Positions 1-12,035 of a DNA stretch of 64,000 bases are shown here, one piece after another. Source of the stretch: Aquanectria penicillioides. Its lineage: Eukaryota; Ascomycota; Sordariomycetes; Hypocreales; Nectriaceae. How positions within the stretch are numbered: the stretch's first letter is position 1; each line of letters starts with the position of its first letter. A model generated the notes under the pieces. That model was given only the letters and a program-made list of their open reading frames with translations, ran no database searches and was not told the origin of the DNA. The position numbers and the translations under genes are program-made. The stretch covers positions 682,001 through 746,000 of the forward strand of contig PYIU01000004.1 in the NCBI GenBank assembly GCA_003415625.1, written 5' to 3'.

Positions 1-1955
1 CTTTCGGCTGCTGCAACATGCCAAAACGATACAACACAGACCAGTCCAGCAAAGAAGCAACGCCTAAAAGAGGCACCACCTACTGGCCTGATTCCCGGCT
101 CCGGCCAATGACGCGCTGCTGACGGCGCCGCTTGTAGGGCAGGCTTTGGACTTTCACCAAATTTTTCCTACTCCCTGACCCGCTAGCGGTGGGTACCGGC
201 TGCTGCAGCGTTGGAACAACGGGCTGGGGCCCTGCGGGTGGCCTGTCGCCAGGTGCATTAGCGGCGCGCCATGGCTCGGCACTGCCTCTCCGAGGCGTCG
301 GGGCCTGCCCCCTGCAATCCCCCCGTGATTGGGCCCTGGCCGGATGAGGTGGCCCCGGGAGCCACTTGCGCGACAGCGGGTTTCACCCTGCTGAGCGTCC
401 TGGAATCGGCATCCCTCTGCCGTGTTAGACGCCCTCGTCGTCGCTCGCAATTCACGAGTCGTCTCGCGTTGCACGTTTTTCATTGGGACGATTTCACGCG
501 CCCTCCACATCCGCTTTTCCACGACCGCCCTGGCCCCATCGCGATCTCGCGATCCCTCGCCTGTAGCCCTGCTGGAGAGCCGCTTTTCCGACAATCAATA
601 CGAACAATACCAAGCAGAGCATGCGCAGTAGCGCCCTCGAAATCTCGTCACCAACGCCAATTGCATACCTATGGCCCGCCTGCCAACCGACCAGCCCAGG
701 TACCCACGTTGGCCGTTCAGTACCTTGTAGTTAGTACGAAAGTCCCAGTAACTAGACGGTCGAGCTGCGTGCTGGGAGGCCATGTACGTTGCGCTGTTGC
801 ACCGATGTGCATCTCGTCATGATTGCTCGAGGATACTCGGCGCCAAGCCAGGCGTGCGCTCGACCATCGCTGACACCCAATGAAGCTCCCAAAGAACCAC
901 GCAATGCCTAAAACCGACTCGATTTCCTCTCCCCCGCTCTTCTTGGCATGAGCCAGAGCCTCCCCGTACCCTTTCCCAGGCCTCCCCACCCCCCGTCAGT
1001 CCGTCGTGGTTGAGCCCAGGTGAGAGCCGGGTCCCAGGGCCTTGTCGATCCCTTTTCAGCTGTCGCGAGAAAGACGCCCCGGGCTTACCTAAAATGCGAC
1101 AGGGACCGCCACGTCTCCCACGCTCAAACTACCTACCTAGGTACCGGTACTGGAATGGAATGAATGGCCCTTGAAACCCGGCCATTGGGATCTAGGGCGA
1201 CCATTACCGGGTGATTTCAACCCTTGTTCGCTTTGTTCCCTTTCGAGCTGCGACCACGTCAAGTTGCCTGCATCTCGACCCTGCCGGGCTGCCAGATCAC
1301 CACTCCCAGGGCTCTCTACAGACTCGCCGGTGCATGTATGTATAACCTGCACAAGTGGCTGCATTTGTCTTGGCTCTTGTTCGAAATGTGCCTGGGCCTG
1401 ACCACCAAAGAGACACAGCCACATGGTGTGGTGCATGTCGGCGTGTAGTCCCGCACGAATGGCTGTTGCTTGTAAGCGAATGCCGTCGTATCAAAGGTGA
1501 AGAAGGCTGGAGGCCACAGAAACTATCCTTCAGCCACACCTATTCTGCTTTGGCTCAGGCCACCGTCATCATTGCTGCATCATGGCCACCAATATAAGCT
1601 CGTGCTTCCTTTCCTGAACCGTTTTAAGCTTAGTCTCCTGGTTTGGGGTCAATGTCTCTTCCAGCTCATGCAGAGGTTGCAGCCTCTGGGCCGAGATATT
1701 CGGCATGGTTTAACCATCATACCGCTTCGTTTATTTACCAGGTTCACAAAACTGGTCATGATGCAGCGGTGTACCGTACCAATGGTCAAACACCTGGCGC
1801 TCAAGACTTGTCTCATATGTGAAAAATGAATCCAAAAGGATGGTAATGAAAGGCAAGCTATCACGCTTAGGGTACCCGTATCCTTGTTGCTCATTTCATT
1901 GAATTTCATGGCCAGCACATCAAATATATTCATACAGCCTGAGGCCTCCTCCTCT
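1..1955. other. Intergenic, no gene recognised
   Basis: Open frames here overlap on both strands and show no recognisable family, splice pattern or convincing start context. Around 1130-1150 there is a palindromic cluster (acctaggt next to ggtacc) of a kind common in fungal upstream regions. I cannot support a gene. Confidence 0.5.
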
Positions 1956-3252
1956 TCATACCCCGACTTCACCACGCCTCTGCCTCTCCTCCCAGTCCGC
2001 TGCGCCCTCATAACCGCAATTGTAAGCCATAAACTGGCGCGGATCCAACTTGACCTCCTTGCTGTTCCCGTCCGTGCCTGGCTTCGCTTGCTCACGGCTG
2101 TACTTTTGGATCAAGCCAGCCCGCGCCCGCCTCACCGCAAACACCCGCTCCAGCGCCGCCTCCACATCTTGCGCGGCCGTCGATAGTCCTAGGAACTCCT
2201 TGAGCGCATCGGCGTCCTCAATGCTCTGGGAGGCCCCCTGGCCCTGCGTAGGCAGCATCGCGTGCGCCGCGTCGCCGATGAGAATGGCACGGCCTCGGAC
2301 CCAGCGCGGCAACGGGTCGATGTCGCGGAGCTGCCACAGAGCAATGTCTGGCGCCGCGGTGAAGATCTCGTGCAGCCACGCGGGGAAGTCTGCGTAGGCC
2401 TCGAGCAGCTTCTCGATGCTGCCTGGCTCGACCCAGCTCTCGCCTGAGCTGGTCTCGGTCATCTTCTCGTCGGGAACCAGCGCCACAATCCCATACATCT
2501 TGGCTCCGCGGCCGGGGCCCATGATGACACGTCGGTCGTGACCGATGAGCATGGTTGTAGACGGGTCGAGAGGATCAAGAATCATCTTGGGAACTGACAG
2601 ATTGCCCAGCTTCTCAATGGGGATGAGCATACGGTACGCCGAGATGCCTGTCGGGATGGCCTTCCTCTGCTCGTCCAGGACTGCTGCCCGAACAGCGCTG
2701 TGGATGCCGTCTGCGCCGATGACAATATCTCCCTTGACAGTCTCGCCACCCTCCAGCGTCACAATTCCTTCCTCGCAGTCAACATTGACTACCTGGCTGG
2801 CCGTGCGAATCTCGGCAGGTTGACCGGGCAAGTCAGGGCTAGTGGCCGCATCCTTGAGCGACGATTGGAGATCCTGGCGGTGATACAGAATTCTGTCGGC
2901 TCCATACTCGCTCTTCTGTAGGCCAATCTCCCGGACAAGCTCGCCATCCATGTTGAACATGCGGAATGCTCTGTCGGGCATGGGTTCGGCAGAGGCGAGG
3001 AAAGCGTCGATTCCCCATCCCTCGACAATCTTGGTGGCATTGGGCTGCAGGGACAACAAGGCACCGACCTCGCGGATCATGCGCGAGCGTTCCAGGATGG
3101 TGATTTTGCGGCTGGGGGACCTTAGAGCAACGGCCTGTAAGTGTTAGTCGAGAAATTCGTGAAACGTATACTCTAGTGGTGAGCTTTACCGTTGCGAGGC
3201 CGGCAATGCCGCCACCAACGATGACGATATGTTGATCAGGTTGACTGCCCAT
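1956..3252 (-). CDS. FAD-dependent monooxygenase (salicylate hydroxylase-like)
   Basis: Flavoprotein monooxygenase of the aromatic-ring hydroxylase/kynurenine 3-monooxygenase type, expected to use FAD and NAD(P)H to hydroxylate a small, probably aromatic, substrate. Two exons, 3252-3190 and 3134-1956, joined across a 55-base GT-AG intron, give 413 residues, a usual length for the family. Exon 1 carries the Rossmann dinucleotide motif IVGGGIAGLAT (GxGxxG) directly after the start. Exon 2 carries DIVIGADGIHSAVR (the conserved DG motif, about residue 163) and, later, GRAILIGDAAHAMLPTQGQG (the GD FAD/ribose-binding motif). All three hallmark motifs are intact. No signal peptide or membrane anchor is seen, so it is probably cytosolic. 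The substrate cannot be read from sequence. It stands alone: the next gene is divergent and no other metabolic enzyme flanks it. Confidence 0.9.
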
Positions 3253-4529
3253 ACTGTAAGAACTAGAGATTGACGTGAGAGATCTGTATTCAATTCAGGT
3301 TCATCCTAATTAGAGCCATCTTCGTAAACAATGACATGGGCATTGGGAGGCCATGTTTTAATTGCCCAATCCGGGAGGCTAAAAGTTCCCGACTGACAGG
3401 TTTGTGAACCGAACCGACGGAACGGAGCCGAACGAAACCCACTTCCCCCGCATCGCCGCCGGTGGGGGCGGGGTGAAGATTGCCCATGAACCATGTCAGC
3501 ATATATCGAAGTGGAGGTATGAAGGAGGGGAAACAATGAAACTGTCGATTACTTCATCTCGAATCGTAAGTTGAGGGATGCTACAATCGATGATATGTTA
3601 TGGCCCGAGCATAGAATGATGCATGGCTATTGTTCTCGGGGGAGCGAGGAGGACACAATGCCGGCAAGGTGGGGGAGAAGAGGCCAAGAGGATCGCACAC
3701 AAATGAGTTCCGTTGGGGAATCCTTGCTGGCAATCTCATATGAAAAGACCAATAGCAGAGAAGCTACCTTTCTTTCCGTTCCGTATTTCGAAGAAATACT
3801 TTTAGCAACCAATCATCCTGTGAAAGCAGTACTAGTAGATGTCATAGATATTTTGAGGGTGTTGCCCAATAGTGAAAGCTGACGCTGTTCCCATTTTTTT
3901 TTTAAAAAAAAAAAAAAATTTCACAAGCTCTCGTGAGAACAACGTGAGGCTGAACCTGGGTTCTAGATTTCATTTCGGGCCAAGCCGAATTAATTTCTTA
4001 TTTAAAGCCATCCGGGTCTATGCGAGAGTCGATTTGGTACCTAGAACATGACACACCTTGTTCTAGACCAACTGCCGGCACACAACACCACCAAGATGCC
4101 CCAATCACCCACCACGAGCGATCTTGTACATGAACCGCTGCTTCGTTGCCTATCACCCATTCCCAGCCTATGAAAAGCGACCGATTTTCTCCCTTATCTG
4201 TCCGATCACCAAAAGCCATACCAGTATGTTCAAGTACGTCGCCCAAAAGGCTGTCGCGTGGTTCACTTCGCGCTTGTCTTAGTGACGTCACATGCCCACA
4301 CTGTTGACACTACGACATGACACCCGCGAGCATGACGACGTCACGACTCTTGTGTCTTGAAAGTGAGTAGCGACTCAAAGGCCGCGTTCATTTTTTTTTT
4401 CATAAAAGCGCGGTATGACCTACTTAAGGGAAAAGGAGAAACGAAATGTGCACACAAAATACGTAGCCAAACCATCTTGTTTCTCTCCACCCGAAACAAA
4501 AAAAAATCAAGTTGCAAATTCTCGCCACC
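3253..4529. other. Divergent intergenic region
   Basis: Shared upstream region of the minus-strand monooxygenase and the plus-strand small membrane protein gene. It holds a T10-A15 homopolymer junction at about 3894-3918, a perfect 8-base inverted repeat (ctagaac/gttctag) near 4040-4066, and two CRE-like sites listed separately. No gene is recognised. Confidence 0.5.
4283..4344. promoter_or_regulatory. Pair of CRE-like sites (TGACGTCA)
   Basis: A perfect palindromic TGACGTCA lies at 4283-4290 and a near copy (GACGTCAC) at 4337-4344, about 190-245 bases before the start codon at 4530. Sites of this form bind ATF/CREB-type bZIP factors such as fungal Atf1. Two copies this close are unlikely by chance, but binding is inference. 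Confidence 0.5.
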
Positions 4530-5023
4530 ATGGCCATCACGACCGCAATCTACGACTTTCTCAAGTCCATCTACGAGCTCCTCGACTCACTCATCACGAC
4601 CGCTTACGCGATTGTTTATGCTGCCGTCTCGTCCGTACTGGGCTTTATTGGGGGATTTTTCAACCTCGTGGGCGATGTCGTCTCTGGATTGGTCAACATC
4701 GCTGGGGGGGTAGGCAAATTCGTCGCTGGTATGCTCCCCCACCTTTGCTCTCTCTTTTTTCTCACCCATTTCCCTCTCTCACGTACGATAATATTATGAG
4801 GCGTGTTAATACTGACTCATGGTGCTGTGCAGGTAATGCCGTGCTCGTCGTGATCGGTGCACTGGCTGCCTTTGCATACGTCCACTTCACAGTCCAGGGC
4901 CGCCGACTCGCGGAGGAGGGCCGTCCCCTCCCGGAGCGACCTCAGCTCAAGGAGGAAGTTCCGCTCGAGGAGAAGCCTCAGATCTTAGAGGACCTCCATC
5001 TTACGGAGGAGAAGAAGGAGTAG
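4530..5023 (+). CDS. Small membrane protein, function unknown
   Basis: Two exons, 4530-4728 and 4833-5023, give 129 residues. The start has an excellent Kozak context (gccaccATGG). The intron (104 bases) has a clean GTATGC donor, a CTGAC branch site and a TGTGCAG acceptor, and the frame joins exactly. The N-terminal two thirds are hydrophobic or amphipathic (residues about 5-65, rich in Ile, Leu, Val, Ala and Gly), followed by a clear membrane segment NAVLVVIGALAAFAYVHF. The C-terminal tail is strongly charged, with repeated P-x-x-E and EEK motifs. I do not recognise a named family. The layout suggests a small single- or double-pass membrane protein with a soluble acidic tail. Two CRE-like sites upstream hint at stress-responsive expression. 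Confidence 0.75.
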
Positions 5024-6263
5024 TCGTCTGCATGCACTTCATATCTTACATGTTATTGCGTGACGCCAGTCATCTCGAAGAATATGGAAGGTCACGCGGA
5101 ATGGTTTGGAATACCCATGGCGCGCACTATACCCGTCGTCGTTACTTGGAGCAAGAAGGGAACCCGGTGGTATAGAATAACTGGGGGGTTTTTTTTGGTC
5201 GAGATCGCGTCCTCCTAGGTTAGAAATTTCATCTTTTTTTATATACATCTTGCATACAAGAATCATGACACCCAAGATCTCGCCCCCAAGCCGCAACATT
5301 GTCTCTGACGGAGGATTTTATTTGAACACACACCCTGATATGTCCATGGCTCTAACCCAACAGATGTTTGCTGACCACCCCCCATCTTCTCCTCTATTGA
5401 TGCCTTCAATCCTTACGTTACCCCCCAGCTTGTTTCCGGGCGGGTGAGACCATCGCCACATGACCTCAACCAAAAACTCCGTCTTGCCGATGGAGTACAG
5501 GCTCCAATCTTCGCACCTTCACCCAAAAGTCCGGATAAGGACGGACCAAGACCCCGGGTGTCGCGGCTAGGTTGCCTCTGGTGTGTGCCATTGGCCAACT
5601 AGGTCAAGCCGTGCCGGCACAAGTCCCCCGATTGTGGCGCATGCAACCCCCTCGTGATTCGATCATGATACTTGTTAGGCTGAATGCATCAGCTTCGAGA
5701 CATCTTGTGGTCGGCAAAGCCGTCACAGGGGAGTGATACGACGGCAAAGTATTAAAAAAAAAAGAGTTTCATATTGGGAATTGTCTTAAAGAATTGATCA
5801 TTGAATCGTTACTGATATCATCATTTCCACCTTCCTCTGCGCCAAACTCAAACAAAGTAAAGCAGAACCCATGCCAATCCGTAATCCCGTTGAACCACGA
5901 GGCCCGATATCCTGATACACTCTCTATCGTTTTCATAGCATTGTTACACATTCACTTCGTAGATTTGTTCATCTGTGATCTCATTGTTCCGTTCCGTCCT
6001 CGACAGATAGGGGGATTGCGTCTCGCTATCCCTTTGGTCTTCCTCCTGATTCGTGATAAGAGAGTGAAAATCATCAATTTCATGGCGCTTCGCAAATTCG
6101 CCTCTTTCGTCCAAATTCGCTTTTATACGTGTCCGTCGTCATGCCCATTTCTTTCAAGTCAGGGTCTTGAGCATGGCTCTAACAAGCGCGGGAGGCGGTC
6201 CTGCATCATCCAGGTCAGTCCACTGCCCTTGAGCTCAAGCTGGCGAACATAAAATGCGCACAT
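5024..6263. other. Convergent intergenic region, no gene recognised
   Basis: 3' flank between the small membrane protein gene and the convergent Arg/Ser-rich gene. Open frames here are short and unremarkable. The plus-strand 152-codon frame at 5794-6252 has no recognised motif. Confidence 0.5.
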
Positions 6264-7953
6264 TTATCGGTGTTTCGGCACGCTGATGGACATCCTACCT
6301 TTCTTATCCTTCTCAATCCGCGGCGGCTTGTGATGCTCAACCACCTTCTCCACCTTCTCCTCGTAGATGACCACCTGTCCATCTGGAAGTCGCTCAGCGC
6401 GCACGATTTCGCGACTGGAGTCGTGCTTAGGGCGATGCGCCAGTTCACGCTCGAGAGCTCGAATCTCAGCGCGAAGCTCATGTCCGCTTCGAGACCGAGA
6501 CCGAGATCGGCTGCTGATCACCAAGGGGCCAATGGATTTGCGACGGTGACGGCGATGATGGTGATGATGAGAGGAATCCCAACTCGACGTACTGCCAGAT
6601 CGGCTAGAATCGTCGTCGTGAATATATGACTCCTCATAAATCTCGACTGGACCTGGCGGCGCGGCGTCGACAATAATTGGGGCCAGAGGGGCCGCAGGGG
6701 GTACTTGCACCACCGGGGCTCTTTGTACCGGCGGAGGAGGCGCTGGCTTGGGCGCTGGAGGCGGAGCAGCCATAACCTTGGTCTGGATGATCTCTTCCGT
6801 CTTAACCTCTTTGACTACCGTGCTTGGCACTGGGGGAGGAGGCGCCTGGGTTGGTGGAGGAGGTGCAGGTCTGGAGGCCTTTGGGGGAGGGGTGCAGGAA
6901 GAGCTGCGGTGGGAGATCGAGCTGCGGCTATTTCTGCCTCAACTATTCACATCGTGTCAGCCGTTGCTTTGGGATCTCGAGGTGCCTATTGATGTTCTTA
7001 CCCTTCTTATAATCCTCGCTGACCTTGAGGAGCTCATCAATGTTTTCTTGTCCGAGAGCCTTCTGGACAATGATCGTGTTGCCCTGCAAACCTGGTTAGC
7101 GTAAATCTGGACCCGACTATTGGTATATAAGACTCACTTCTTCAAAGAAAGGGTAACCAAGGTCGATTAAAGCTCTCTTGGAGACGAGCTTGGCGGGAAT
7201 GCGAGTCTTGCCCTTCTTGGGATACTCGCTTTTCACGGTAGTGCCGCCACTGCTGCTGGAGGATCGGCTAGAGGTAGAAGAAGTAACAGAGCTGCTGCGG
7301 TGGGAGCGAGTTCGAGTGGAGAGCGAGTCTCGGCTGTGAGAGCGGCGTCTCCGAGTTCGAGCATACTCTCGCTCGCGAATACGATCGGGGTATGGACGGA
7401 AAACTTCATCGCCGTAGTAGTCAGGCTCGGCGACCTTGATGTCATCATAGAATCTATGATTGGGATGTCGGTGTGGGGGAGGCAGCCCACGAGTCTTGGG
7501 GAGAGGGATAGGAGTATAAGGCGGAGCCCTGTATTCTTCCCGGCGAGTGTCCTCACGTCGAGCAGGAGGAGGGTATTCCTCGCGATCTTGGAAAACGCGA
7601 GGGCGGCGATCAAATGTGTCTAGAGATGACTGGCGGCGCAGGAAGCCTGGGCGACGAGGAGGAGACTCTCGGCGGGGAGGGAAATCTCGTTCTCGCTCCC
7701 TCTCCATGACTACTCTCCGGGTGTATTCTGGTCCACCAGGTTCTCGTCGAGGCATGGGACGAGGCTCATCGCCATACCAACGACGGTCGCGGACTGTGTC
7801 ATCATCGTCAAAGGAGCGGTTGAAGCGGCGCTCGTCGACAGAGTGATCGCGAGCACCTCGGGCGCCGCGCATATAAGCCCGGTCGTCCTCGAAGCGGGGC
7901 TGATCACGATTCCGCTCAGACACGAAGCGGTCACGATCCCAACGTTCGGCCAT
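6264..7953 (-). CDS. DUF8035-type Arg/Ser-rich protein, apparent frameshift
   Basis: Three exons: 7953-7138, 7083-7002 and 6942-6264, with introns of 54 and 59 bases (the second has a CTGAC branch site). The N-terminal 240 residues are dominated by Arg, Asp, Ser and Pro (RD/RE/RS-like). Residues about 250-300 form a conserved globular core around KRALIDLGYPFFEE|GNTIIVQKALG, which I match from memory to the fungal DUF8035 family. The tail has a Pro-rich stretch, a His/Arg cluster, a second RS run and a conserved block ending ISVPKHR. Exon 3 opens in the expected frame (VEAEIAAARSP) but the Pro-rich part and everything after it lie one frame over. No GT-AG intron can join them, and one extra base in the G5 run at 6883-6887 restores a 525-residue protein. 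Function unknown; RS-like composition suggests a nuclear role, which is inference. Confidence 0.8.
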
Positions 7954-10927
7954 TTTGGATGAAGTGGTGTGTGATGTGTTGGGAAAAGTGCGGTAGTTTG
8001 GAACAATCAGATCGATAAAAGAGGGCGAAGGACAGATGTGAGTGAAGTTGGGGGTGTTTGCCTTCTGCAAGTATACGGCGGCGAATACGTCAGTCGACTT
8101 TTAGCAAGGCAGACAGGGTTATGTTAGTCGTGCACAGCCCGAGTAGGTATTGAGTATCGCAGGGCAGATAGTCTGGCCTGGCTGAGGCAAGCAAGGGATG
8201 TGTGTAAGAAACAATCGAGGTATGAAGAAGAAAGAGAGAACGGAGGAAGGCAGATGGTGGTGGGTGGACAGATGATCAAGAAGAAAAACGGGCTGGAGGG
8301 AGGATGGGACATTTTTTGATATGGGCGTGCCCGGATGACGGAGGCAGCTTGGATCATGGAGGGTGGACGAGGATAGACGAGGGTGGACGATGACGTTTAC
8401 CGACAGCACGCCCCCGCTTGCCGCGAGATTTAGGGCAGAAGCTTCCAGCGAGTCGACGGTGCGCTTGAAAGCGTGTGACCCCGCCGCCAGGGCCACCCAG
8501 AGATGCTGCTAGAGGTGCTGCCAGCGGCCCCAGAGGTGCCAGTCGTGTGCTGGAAATCTACCCAACCGCCGTGCTTTCAGCAGCCCCCCCCAGTGGCCCC
8601 AGTGGGGAGCCGGTCGACGTCTGGTGACTTTGGCCTGTGATAGGGCGTCCACGAGTGTCTTTGCTGTGTTTTTCGGCCACGGCGATGCAAGACACACGCA
8701 AGGATGCAGAGAACCCGTCAACGACGCAAAGAATGACGGGCAGATGTCGCTACAGTGAAACTCACAGTCCGGGGTCCAGGCACTGCAAGGCCAACACTGC
8801 AAAGCCGTTACTACAGCGCCTTTATTGACACCAGAGCCCAATAACAAAGCCACTCATTGGGTTGAAACCAGATGCACATGTACGCCGGGGAAAAGATTTC
8901 GGCTTGACATTCTCGCACGCGCCCTTGTCCCTTGGTCCTTCGGTTGAAAGTTACTGGTGCTGTAACTATACCCTCCCCGGTGACTTCTCTCGAGCTAAGG
9001 CCAGGTGGGGGACACGACCAAAAGCCGGATTTTGGTTGCTGGGATGTGGTGTCGAGCTTGGAGAAAGCAGGCTTGCCAGGGCAGGGGGCTGAGCAATGGC
9101 GCGAGCTGCAGTGTTATTGTGTTGATGTGGTGAGATAGATGAGTGGGAATTCTCAAGATATCTTTCTTGGTATTCTCCTCAATGGAATTAAAATAGTTCT
9201 CTAGGTATATAAAAGATGAGCATTTGTTCCTGAATGTAAAGTTTTTTGGTGTCCTGAGGCTTCTCTTCTGAGAATGTTGAGCCACTTTAACTTCGCTTCA
9301 CTATCACTTTCTATCACCACCATAACTGTTCCCACCCTCCACCTCGCTCACCTAGCGACGCCGAAGCAAACTCACAGCAGGGCCATCCATCGACACTTCA
9401 TCGAGCCTCAACGTATAATCCTCGTCGGTTGCATTGTGTTTAGCCCCTTGCGCGAGCCTGTGGCCCCAGTGCATCTCTCCATTCCAATTTCAGTCGCTCT
9501 CAATCTCGTTGCCCAGATACCTTGAGCCTCAGCCTGCGGCCGTCGCAACCCGACTTGCGCCTCTCAGGCCGCCATGGCCAGATATCGCCTGTTTCCTTTT
9601 GTTCTCAAACTTTCATCACGAACCAATTCCTCCTCGCAGCTCCCTGCTGTTGGGCATTGACCAGTGCCGTGCTTGGGAAACAAAGGAATCAAGGCCCACT
9701 GGGGTTGAGATTGCTCTCTTCAATTCTCCAATCCCCTCCCTTACAACTCGCCTCGACACGCTGGCGTATCGACTACTTGCTTTGTGGGAATCTGGAACAC
9801 ATGCAGCTCTGCGGTGCCTTTGTCCTGCAGTCGCCTGGCCCACCTGGGGCCGGGGAACACGCAACATCTCCTTCGTCGAGCCCCCATCAAGCCACTCACG
9901 AATATTTGCCAACAATAATGTCGATCATCTACTCCGATAGGAAGCACGCTGCCAGTACCTGGTGCAACCGCCGTGCCAGCAAGGAACTCCCGCTATGCCG
10001 TGTCCTGTACGATGACGTCGGGTATCCAGATGCTGCATCTGGTTGGCACCCGATGCGCAGCCACTAATCGCCCCACAAGCCAAAAATCATCATCTCGAGT
10101 ACCTTTCCAGGACGTCTCTCCTCCTTCCCCAAGCGGAGATCTCCAGGCCCTATGTTTAAACCCCAGAGAGATCGTCGAGATCATTGTCCTTGTCGGTTGG
10201 GCTTAGGTTGGGCACCTGTTGCCTGGTACCTGATATGGACCTTGGCCGTTGAGATCCAAATTCCCCGGTCAATTCAAGCTTGCCTAAAGAGTCATAACAC
10301 CACGAGTGTTTGACAACCGTTGACACAACCCACCACGTCAACCCGGCCGCTCCAAGTCCGGCCAGGACAACATCAAAGGCCAATCCACCGTATCTCTCCT
10401 TTGAGGCTAGTTACACGTAGCCGGTCGCTACTGTTATCCCAGCTAGTGCTTCTGACAGCCTTCACGGTCCATCTCCCTCACCTGGGCTTCCTGGCAGGGT
10501 CCTGGCTTTGTTATGGTGGGTACGAGTCTCCCCTTACCTTGCTCAACTCACACCTCTCAATGTGTCCCATCGTGAATGGCCTTAGTTTCGATCTGCCTTG
10601 GGAGATCCCTCAGCTTTTAATCGAGCATACAGTGTGAAATCGGGTTAGGATCCCTGCCTCTCCGATTGCATCAGCCGACAACACCCTCAATAAAGCAGCT
10701 GCACACCGCATTGGACAATTCGCAATGGAGCCTGCATCTTACGAGCAGTTTATAATTTTTATTTTGTTTTCTAAAAATTGCCTGCCGAACTCGGTTCCAG
10801 CTAACCAAGGCTGGGCCTAGACTGCTATGGTCTTTATTCAATTGATGTTACCCGTATTAACGCCAACAAATATAGCCGACCCAGATCTATTCACATCTCT
10901 TTTTCATGCATATTCGATTTCCCTTGG
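7954..10927. other. Intergenic; promoter-like segment near 9.2 kb, no gene recognised
   Basis: Upstream of the DUF8035-type gene there is a purine-rich stretch (plus strand). At 9206-9215 there is a TATA-like TATATAAAAG, followed from about 9285 by a long pyrimidine-rich stretch that resembles a fungal transcription start and leader. The open frames after it (to about 10070) match nothing I recognise. It could be a non-coding transcript, a leader of a spliced gene, or neither. 10740-10900 is AT-rich 3' flank of the deuterolysin gene. Confidence 0.4.
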
Positions 10928-12035
10928 TTAACATCCAAGGTTGATAGCGTTGGCAAACAAGGCATAAGTGTCGGCGTGGTTAAGGTTCTGCGCAGCAGTC
11001 AAGCTACGTACAAAGTCGTAGCCATAGCCACCATAATCCAAAGTGCCCTTGACCTGGGTAAGATGAGTCGATTCGTGGAGGACGGTGGTTCCTTGTTCCT
11101 GGGCGTGGCATGTCGATGTCGTGAGGGGGAGCGCGGTGAAGAAGAGGTCGCAGTACGCCATGTAGCTAAGGCCAGGGACGGTGTAGGCGAGAACACCGTC
11201 GCTGCAAGCACCGTAAGTGTCGCCGCAGTAATATTTGGCATTGCCAGAGATGGTCGAGCCAGCCTCTTGCGCAATACGCTGATAAACACCGGCAACGACG
11301 CTTCGGGTGTCAGATGATGCCGACTTGAAATACTCAATCATCTTGGCATCCGAGCCAGACTGCGCGGCAATCTGAGCCGCCTGGGCAAGGCCGGCTGCGC
11401 GGCCAAGCGAGGCCTGGGCAGTGGTCAATCTATCGCCGGTACAGTCGCTCTGAATAATGCTTCGCTTCTTGAGAAAGGCGGTTCGGACCTTGTAGGCCTG
11501 CTCTCCGTTGACTTTGGTTTGGATCTTGTTGGAGCGGAAGGGAACGGAGCCAATGAGAGTTGTCGAGTTCTCTTCAGCATAAGAGAGAGCGCCGGCAGTC
11601 ATAATTCCGTATGTGCCACCGGAAGAAAGATCGTGAAACTCGGCAACATCGAATTCAACTGAAATGGACTCGCCAGCGGAGATTTGTTGAAATGCAGATT
11701 CGGTGAGATATCCGGTATGGATGGAAACGCGGACGCCGTCGAAGGGGACCGTGTTGTCTATTTGTGCCAATCAGCGACTGAGACTTACACTTGCCGTCTG
11801 CTTACAAAAACGTACTGCCAGAGAACACCTGGGCCTTCTCAACCGCCGAAGTATCAAGGAAAGTGCCAGACTTGAGGACCTTGAGGTTTTGGGTTCCGGT
11901 GTTGCTGATGACGGCCTTGACCTTCGAGTTACCCTCCATTGTAATCGTCACGTCCAAGCCAGAGGACGCCCGCTGCTCCACCATGGGAGCGGCGGCGGCC
12001 AGGGAGGCGAGAGCAAGTCCTGCAAGCAGCTTCAT
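10928..12035 (-). CDS. Deuterolysin metalloprotease (neutral protease 2, M35)
   Basis: Secreted zinc endopeptidase of family M35. Exons 12035-11816 and 11757-10928, with a 58-base intron (GTACGT donor), give 349 residues, the normal length for the precursor. Residues 1-17 are a typical signal peptide. The propeptide runs to a Kex2-type dibasic site (KKR) at about residue 172, leaving a mature enzyme of about 177 residues. The HEXXH zinc motif is HESTH (His301, Glu302, His305), with the aspzincin third ligand Asp314 in GTLDYGGYG. The mature part has six cysteines, fitting three disulfides, the last being the C-terminal residue. All catalytic features are intact, so it should be active. Deuterolysins act on basic proteins and are associated with saprotrophic and pathogenic protein digestion. 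A propeptide-like protein is encoded 3 kb away (15068). Confidence 0.95.

Noticed and set aside
271..822. 183-codon plus-strand frame near the left edge
   Set aside because: Composition is that of random GC-rich sequence, with frames of similar size on the other strand and no recognised motif.
6831..6942. An extra intron to explain the frame change in the DUF8035-type gene
   Set aside because: There is no GT dinucleotide on the coding strand in the interval with a matching acceptor and phase.
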